Assembly: GCF_001612785.1 (NCBI RefSeq)
Contig: NZ_BDBC01000010.1
Span: forward strand, 372,001-436,000
DNA length: 64,000 nucleotides
Direction: 5' to 3'
Source of the DNA: Nocardia beijingensis NBRC 16342
GTDB taxonomy: Bacteria > Actinomycetota > Actinomycetes > Mycobacteriales > Mycobacteriaceae
The position numbers were made by a program, and so were the translations under genes. This document shows positions 59,773-64,000 of this stretch, in pieces (within the stretch, counting starts at the first letter, position 1; the number at the start of each line of letters is the position of its first letter). Under the pieces are notes generated by a model, which did no database searches, was not told where the DNA came from, and was given only the letters and a program-made list of their open reading frames with translations.

Positions 59773-60168
59773 TCACGACAGGTCCTTGGCCAGCCGGGTC
59801 GCGCCGACGAGCATGTACCCACCGGTCAGGGTCACCAGCGCGACCGCGGTGGGCCGGGGGACGTCGCCGCGCACCAGGCGCACGCCGCCGTGCGTCGTGT
59901 CGAGGATGTCCACCAGCAACGCCAGGCGCTGCCAACGCGGCAGCTCCTCGGCGGGCGCGGTCAGATATCCGAGGCCGAGCGCGATCGCCCGCGCGCCGAA
60001 GATCCGGGTCATGTAGTCGAGTTCGGGCGTCGGCCGGACGCCGAGCGCCTTGCTCAGCGTCCGCGGGGCCACGAGCGCGGCCGAGCCGAGCACGACCCGT
60101 CCGAGCGCAAGGCCGCGCAGCGCACCCGCCAGCGCGGAACGTTGTCGCCGCATGCTGTTCGTCACCAT
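59773..60168 (-). CDS. Small membrane protein (DUF4267-like)
   Basis: 131 residues from ATG 60168. About four hydrophobic helices: 'GLALGRVVLGSAALVAPRTL', 'IFGARAIALGLGYLTA', 'RLALLVDILDTTHGGVRLVRG' and 'AVALVTLTGGYMLVGATRLAK'. The pattern P-x-L-x-x-MTRIFGAR-(x)-G is reminiscent of DUF4267/DoxX-like small membrane proteins. Its stop is 22 bp from the PIG-L start, so the two may be co-transcribed. Function unknown. Confidence 0.65.
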   Translation of the reverse strand: MVTNSMRRQRSALAGALRGLALGRVVLGSAALVAPRTLSKALGVRPTPELDYMTRIFGARAIALGLGYLTAPAEELPRWQRLALLVDILDTTHGGVRLVRGDVPRPTAVALVTLTGGYMLVGATRLAKDLS

Positions 60169-60195
60169 GCTCCCGAGCCTGGCCCACAACGCCGA

Positions 60196-60228
60196 TCAGG
60201 TCGATTACCTGCGAGGTAATCGACCTGA
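60196..60228. promoter_or_regulatory. Perfect 33-bp inverted repeat (operator or hairpin)
   Basis: 15-bp perfect arms, TCAGGTCGATTACCT and its complement, around a 3-base GCG centre. It lies 20 bp downstream of the stop of the small secreted protein and 28 bp upstream of the start of the membrane protein at 60168, all on the minus strand. A 3-base loop and no T-run make it as likely an operator controlling the downstream gene as a terminator of the upstream one. Confidence 0.7.
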
Positions 60229-60247
60229 CCGCGGCGTGTCGACGGAC

Positions 60248-60454
60248 TCAGGGCAGCGGGATCCACTGGTTGAGGAACCAGAATCCGTGCGGGCTCGGCT
60301 GCGGGTCCTGGTGGTGCTGCTCGGGAACCGGTCCGTGGTCGCGGTCGTCGTGGCCGGGATCCGCGCTCGCGACGCCCGCGCCGACGCCGACCGCCGCCAG
60401 AGCGATGCCTCCGACCGCCGCGGCCTTCGCTACCTTCGACTTCAACGCCTTCAT
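60248..60454 (-). CDS. Small secreted His-rich peptide
   Basis: 68 residues from ATG 60454 (GAGGAGAA upstream). Signal peptide: Lys-rich start (MKALKSKVAK), Ala/Gly/Val core, cleavage after 'GVASA' (about residue 31). The mature part, only some 37 residues, is rich in His, Asp and Pro ('DPGHDDRDHGPVPEQHHQ') and ends in the aromatic segment 'HGFWFLNQWIPLP'. I believe small secreted proteins with this Trp/Pro end are widespread in Nocardia. No cysteines. Possible metal- or surface-binding peptide. Confidence 0.75.
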   Translation of the reverse strand: MKALKSKVAKAAAVGGIALAAVGVGAGVASADPGHDDRDHGPVPEQHHQDPQPSPHGFWFLNQWIPLP

Positions 60455-60719
60455 ACTCGTTCTCCTCGGTCTTCGCCCCGCGGGCCGCCGGCCGGACTTC
60501 GACCGTGCAACCGATCCTCGGGGCGGGATCTCGAGCGAGCCCGGTAATGCGCCGGGAAGTAGCTGACAACCGGATCCATATCTCCAGCGACTTCACAGCA
60601 TCGAAAGAGCCGCCGGGCCGGATCCGGACGCGATGATGATTCCGAACACCGACCCGGCCGTCGGCGCGCTCGCCACGGCCTACCCTGAGTTCTTCGGCCA
60701 GCCACCTGAGAGGACACCC

Positions 60720-61697
60720 GTGAAACTTCTCGTCACCGGCGGCGCCGGCTACATCGGCGGCGTCGTCGCGCACCAACTCGTCGAAGCGGGCCATGAAGTG
60801 GAGATTCTCGACGACCTGTCCACCGGCTTCGCGTCGAACCTCCCGCCGCGCGTGACGTTCCACGAACTGCCGATCCACCGCGTCGCCGACGTGCTAACCC
60901 CGTCGGCAGGCTTCGAGGGCGTGCTGCATTTCGCCGCCAAGATCGAAGTCGCCGAATCGGTCGCGAACCCGGAGAAGTACTGGTGGAACAATATCGAAGG
61001 ATCGCTCGCACTGTTGCGCGCCGTTCGCTGCGCCGGCACCCCTCGCCTGATCTTCTCCAGCACGGGGTCGATGTACACCGGTGACGGCAGCACGCCTTTC
61101 GACGAGAACGCCGAAGTGCGTCCGGCCAACCCCTACGCGGCGACCAAGGCGACGGTGGACATGATGATCGCGGGCGAATGCGGCGCGAGCGAACTCGGCG
61201 CGGCGTCGCTGCGGTACTTCAACGCCTCCGGCGCCGTCGTCACCCGGGACGCGCGGCTGGGCGAGCGGCACGAGCCGGAGTCGCATCTCATCCCGATCCT
61301 GCTGCAAGCCGCTGCCGGGCAACGTGATTCGTTCACCCTCTACGGCACCGACTACCCGACGCCGGACGGCACCTGCATCCGTGACTATGTGCACGTGGCC
61401 GATCTGGCCGCCGCGCATCTGCTGGCGCTGGAGGCCATCCGCCCCGGCGAGTACGAGGTGTACAACCTCGGCAACGGCAGCGGCTACTCCAACCGGCAGG
61501 TGCTCGATACGGTTCGCGAAGTCACCGGACGCGATTTCCCGGTGCACTTCGGCCAGCGCAGGCCGGGCGACCCGGCCGTCTGCGTGGCCGCGAGCGGCAA
61601 GGCGGGCGCTCGGCTCGGCTGGAAGCCACAGCGTCCCGACCTGGCCGACATCGTCTCCGACGCATGGGACTTCCACCGCTCGGTCCACGGCGGCTGA
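60720..61697 (+). CDS. galE: UDP-glucose 4-epimerase
   Basis: 325 residues from GTG 60720 (GAGAGGAC upstream; the frame opens at 60633). Extended SDR: NAD motif 'LLVTGGAGYIGGVVAHQL', 'DLSTG', catalytic Ser-Tyr-Lys in 'IFSSTGSMYTGDG' and Y139-A-A-T-K143 ('NPYAATKATVDMM'), and substrate motifs 'LRYFNASGA' and 'TPDGTCIRDYVHVADLAAAH', the GalE signature. It interconverts UDP-glucose and UDP-galactose, needed for arabinogalactan precursors in mycolate-containing bacteria and for galactose use with the galK encoded at 22 kb. Confidence 0.92.
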   Translation: MKLLVTGGAGYIGGVVAHQLVEAGHEVEILDDLSTGFASNLPPRVTFHELPIHRVADVLTPSAGFEGVLHFAAKIEVAESVANPEKYWWNNIEGSLALLRAVRCAGTPRLIFSSTGSMYTGDGSTPFDENAEVRPANPYAATKATVDMMIAGECGASELGAASLRYFNASGAVVTRDARLGERHEPESHLIPILLQAAAGQRDSFTLYGTDYPTPDGTCIRDYVHVADLAAAHLLALEAIRPGEYEVYNLGNGSGYSNRQVLDTVREVTGRDFPVHFGQRRPGDPAVCVAASGKAGARLGWKPQRPDLADIVSDAWDFHRSVHGG

Positions 61698-61735
61698 TCG
61701 ATGCTCCGGCGGCGAGCCAGGCAAGCACGGGTCGC

Positions 61736-61816
61736 TCAGAGAATGAGCAGGATGAGCGCCTTCTGCAAGGTGTCCACGATGCGGCCGATGGTGATCGCGA
61801 TTTCGACGGTGCCCAT
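61736..61816 (-). CDS. Possible 26-residue hydrophobic peptide
   Basis: ATG 61816 with GAGGAAAGGGG upstream opens a 26-codon frame beginning MGTVEIAITIGRIVD and ending in KALILLIL before TGA at 61736. The peptide has no Arg/Pro bias of shadow frames; it is an amphipathic-then-hydrophobic helix, of the size of small membrane peptides or type I toxin-like peptides. It lies antisense to nothing, 38 bp after the convergent galE stop. Confidence 0.5.
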   Translation of the reverse strand: MGTVEIAITIGRIVDTLQKALILLIL

Positions 61817-62031
61817 GACAGGCCCCTTTCCTCGGGCGAAGCAAATCCTCGACACATCAATTCAAACTCGCCCGAACTGGATTCGCCAAGCTCACGCCGC
61901 AACGCTTGCGGTCCAGGAGGGTTGATCCGCACCGGCCTGGTCTTCGAATCATCTGTGTCGCGGTACCGGTCGCGACCGTGCGGGCGATCATCGCCGCGCG
62001 CAGACCTTTCGATCCACCGTCAGGAGCACCT

Positions 62032-62589
62032 GTGACGTTGTCGCAACCGTTGGCCCGGAAACACTCCGATGACTGCGCTCGGCGGGCGGCGAGCACGGTC
62101 GGGCAAGCCGCGGCGATCCTCGGCATGCTCCATCTCGTGCCCGCCGATCACGCCGCGGTGCACGCCCAGCTGGCGGCACTCGCCGAGGACGGCACGTGCG
62201 AGCCGGACTGCGACCTCACCCGCGCCATGCGGGCCGTCGTCGTCCATCTCGGAAGGACAGCCGAGCTCGCGCACCGCCACCGCGTAACAGCGCTCGCGGA
62301 CGAACTCGCCGAGCTCATCGGCATCGTCGAGGAATGCGGCCGGAACACGGCCCGAACGTTCGCGGCACCGTTGAATTCCTTTGGCGCGGAATACTACCGC
62401 GCCGAGATCGCGCGGCTCGCCCACGACGCCGACGACGCGTCCCGCCGCTGGTTCGCACGGTGGTACTTCGACACCGACGATCCGGCGACGGTGGAAGGGA
62501 TGCGCCGCGTGGGCGACGAACTGGAAAACGTCGTGCGAGCCTTCGAGTCGGTCGCCGACGCCGTGCGGCCGAGTACGCAGCGAAGGTGA
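62032..62589 (+). CDS. Protein of unknown function, helical
   Basis: 185 residues from GTG 62032 (CAGGAGCACC upstream). Predominantly helical and soluble: 'RRAASTVGQAAAILGMLHLVPADHAAVHAQLAALAED', cited in part, two cysteines in 'GTCEPDCDLTRAM', a third in 'VEECGRNTA', 'AEYYRAEIARLAHDADDASRRWFARWYF' (in part), and a long C-terminal helix. No signal peptide or known motif. Conserved-looking composition supports a real gene. It is convergent with the photolyase gene (10 bp between stops). Confidence 0.65.
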   Translation: MTLSQPLARKHSDDCARRAASTVGQAAAILGMLHLVPADHAAVHAQLAALAEDGTCEPDCDLTRAMRAVVVHLGRTAELAHRHRVTALADELAELIGIVEECGRNTARTFAAPLNSFGAEYYRAEIARLAHDADDASRRWFARWYFDTDDPATVEGMRRVGDELENVVRAFESVADAVRPSTQRR

Positions 62590-62599
62590 GCGGGAGCGG

Positions 62600-63925
62600 T
62601 CACATTCCGGCGACGTCGATGATCGGCGCCGGATAGTCCGCCGGATCGACCTTTTCGCGCCACGGACGGTGGACGCGCGCGCCTGGCAGATGCGCCAGCT
62701 CGGGGATCCAGCGCCGGACGTACGTGCCGTCCGGGTCGTAGCGCTGCGCCTGGCGCAGCGGATTGAGCACCCGGTTCGGCCTGGTGTCGGTCCCCGTGCC
62801 CGCGACCCACTGCCAGTTGAGCTGGTTGTTCGCCAGATCGCCGTCCACCAGCCAGCGCAGGAAGTGCTCCGCGCCCACCCGCCAGTCGACCCGCAGCGAC
62901 TTGGTCAGGAAGCTGGCCGTGATCAGGCGGGCCCGGTTGTGCATCCAGCCCTCCGCGCGCAGCTGCCGCATGCCCGCGTCCACGATCGGGTGCCCGGTGC
63001 GTCCCTCCCGCCAAGCGTCGACGGCCTGCTGGTCGTCGCGCCAGCGGATCGAGCGGGTGCGATAGTCCGACCAGGCCGCGGACGGGCGAGCGGCCAGCAA
63101 CTGGTGATGGAAGTCGCGCCAGGCCAGCTGCCGGGCGAACGCGTGCCCACCCTCGGTCGCCAGGTCGACCCGGTGCGCCAGCTCCACCGGGGAAACGCAC
63201 CCGAAATGCAGATACGGCGACAACCGCGAGGTGGCGTCGGCGGCGAGGTCGTCGTTGTCGCGCGCGTAGTGCTCCACCGGGCCGGACAGCCAGTCCCGCA
63301 GCAGCTTGCGGCCCGTCGTCTCACCGCCCACGGCGAGCCGCGGCGACGCCGGGCCCGCGCACAAATCGCCCGGGTCCGGCAGCGGCAGGCCGGTCACCCG
63401 CGGCACCGTCAGGTCGCGCGGCTTGCCGAGCGGCTCGCGCCGCGGCGCGTCGGACCAGCGCCGGAAATACGGGCCGAATACCGCGAAGTGATCGCGCCCG
63501 GTGGCGGGCAGCAGGGTCGCCGGATCGGCGATGGTGACGGTGGCGGGATGCGTGTGCAGCAGGCAGTCGCGACGGGAGAGAAGTTCGCGCAACGCGCGTT
63601 CCCGTCGGCGGCTGTAGCCGCTGACGTCGGCGGCGACGTGCACGCTCTCGGCGTGCACCTGCGCCACCACGCGATCGACCTCGGCGGCCACGTCGCCGCG
63701 CCGCAGGACCAGGGCGCCGCCGATGGCGCGCAATTCGTCGTCCAGTTCGGTGAGGGCGGCGGCGAGGAACCGGGCGCGGTTGGGCGCGGCGAAGCGGCCG
63801 GAGAGGATGGCGTCATCGAGGACGAACAGCGGCACCACCGCGGCGCCCTCCCGGTGCGCCGCGGTGAGCACGGGATTGTCCCGCACCCGTAGATCGCGGG
63901 TGAACAAGGCGATCGTGATGGTCAT
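62600..63925 (-). CDS. phr: Deoxyribodipyrimidine photolyase
   Basis: 441 residues. Class I cyclobutane-dimer photolyase: an N-terminal alpha/beta antenna domain ('ITIALFTRDLRVRDNPVLTAA', 'PLFVLDDAIL') and a C-terminal helical FAD domain. The latter has the signatures 'RLSPYLHFGCVSP', 'FARQLAWRDFHHQLL', 'GRTGHPIVDAGMRQLRAEGWMHNRARL' (cited in part), 'DWRVGAEHFLRWLVDGDLANNQLNWQWVAG' (in part) and 'YVRRWIPEL'. The Trp residues for electron transfer are in place. It repairs UV dimers using blue light. Its ATG (63925) overlaps by 4 bp the stop of a frame entering from the right edge. Confidence 0.9.
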   Translation of the reverse strand: MTITIALFTRDLRVRDNPVLTAAHREGAAVVPLFVLDDAILSGRFAAPNRARFLAAALTELDDELRAIGGALVLRRGDVAAEVDRVVAQVHAESVHVAADVSGYSRRRERALRELLSRRDCLLHTHPATVTIADPATLLPATGRDHFAVFGPYFRRWSDAPRREPLGKPRDLTVPRVTGLPLPDPGDLCAGPASPRLAVGGETTGRKLLRDWLSGPVEHYARDNDDLAADATSRLSPYLHFGCVSPVELAHRVDLATEGGHAFARQLAWRDFHHQLLAARPSAAWSDYRTRSIRWRDDQQAVDAWREGRTGHPIVDAGMRQLRAEGWMHNRARLITASFLTKSLRVDWRVGAEHFLRWLVDGDLANNQLNWQWVAGTGTDTRPNRVLNPLRQAQRYDPDGTYVRRWIPELAHLPGARVHRPWREKVDPADYPAPIIDVAGM

Positions 63926-64000
63926 CGCGCACGCTCCCGCCGTACGGCACGGATGGTCATCCTCCAGCCTCCTCGCCGGAACGTGCTCGGCGCCCGTGAG
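63922..64000 (-). CDS. Possible C-terminus of an upstream gene at the right edge
   Basis: On the minus strand a frame is open from the window edge to TGA at 63922-63924, overlapping the photolyase ATG as ATGA. Its last residues are very Arg-rich (GWRMTIRAVRRERAR). An internal ATG at 63960 with GGAGG upstream could instead be a 12-codon leader ORF. Too little is visible to decide whether this is a real coupled gene. Confidence 0.25.
   Translation of the reverse strand, partial: SRAPSTFRRGGWRMTIRAVRRERAR

Overview
The window is high-GC actinobacterial DNA and looks like a Nocardia-type mycolate genome. The evidence is a FadE24/FadE23 acyl-CoA dehydrogenase pair ending in the same residues as the mycobacterial pair, a mycofactocin-type SDR, a PatA-like acyltransferase, a TrcR/TrcS-like two-component pair, a DUF6319-like protein, a secreted protein of the type common in Nocardia (13.1 kb) and a PknD-like kinase with an NHL propeller. 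No rRNA, tRNA, CRISPR array, insertion sequence or prophage gene was found. All functional names come from recognising motifs and families by eye; no search was run.

Layout. 0-10.5 kb: lipid metabolism, with fadE24-fadE23 behind twin palindromic operators, a PatA-like acyltransferase, a secreted protein, a small HTH regulator, an AhpD-like protein and two tandem fadD paralogues. 10.6-18.9 kb: a PepSY membrane-protein pair, a divergent arsenic/cadmium module (ArsI/CadI and ArsR), the PknD-like kinase and an SRPBCC protein. 18.9-25.7 kb: galactokinase with a sodium/solute symporter and its small partner, a diguanylate cyclase and a DUF6319-like protein. 25.1-33.9 kb: a TetR regulator diverging from a six-gene catabolic run (flavin monooxygenase, serine esterase, zinc alcohol dehydrogenase, acyl-CoA ligase, amidohydrolase, alpha/beta hydrolase). 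33.9-38.4 kb: small proteins, a DoxX protein with a long 11-residue-repeat coiled coil, a STAS protein, an SDR and a methyltransferase.

38.5-53.3 kb is a type II aromatic polyketide gene cluster. It holds a SARP activator, a complete acetyl-CoA carboxylase (accC, fused accDA and a distant accB), the minimal PKS (KSalpha, CLF, ACP), a didomain aromatase/cyclase, a metallo-beta-lactamase-fold protein (candidate ActIV-like cyclase/thioesterase), an FAD monooxygenase, an alpha/beta hydrolase, an HxlR regulator with a luciferase-domain protein and a lipocalin-like protein, an ActIII-like ketoreductase, an NTF2/SnoaL-like protein and a nitroreductase. Core genes overlap by 4 bp and start behind a possible 10-codon leader ORF. 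The divergent promoter carries TCGA(G/C) repeats spaced 11 bp like SARP sites. The KSalpha catalytic residues fall at canonical numbers, and the CLF residues at the chain-length gate suggest an octaketide (C16) reduced at C9. I do not recognise the product.

53.4-64 kb: a GT39 membrane glycosyltransferase, the TrcR/TrcS-like pair, a PIG-L deacetylase, two small membrane or secreted proteins, galE, a possible 26-residue hydrophobic peptide, an unknown protein and a DNA photolyase at the right edge.
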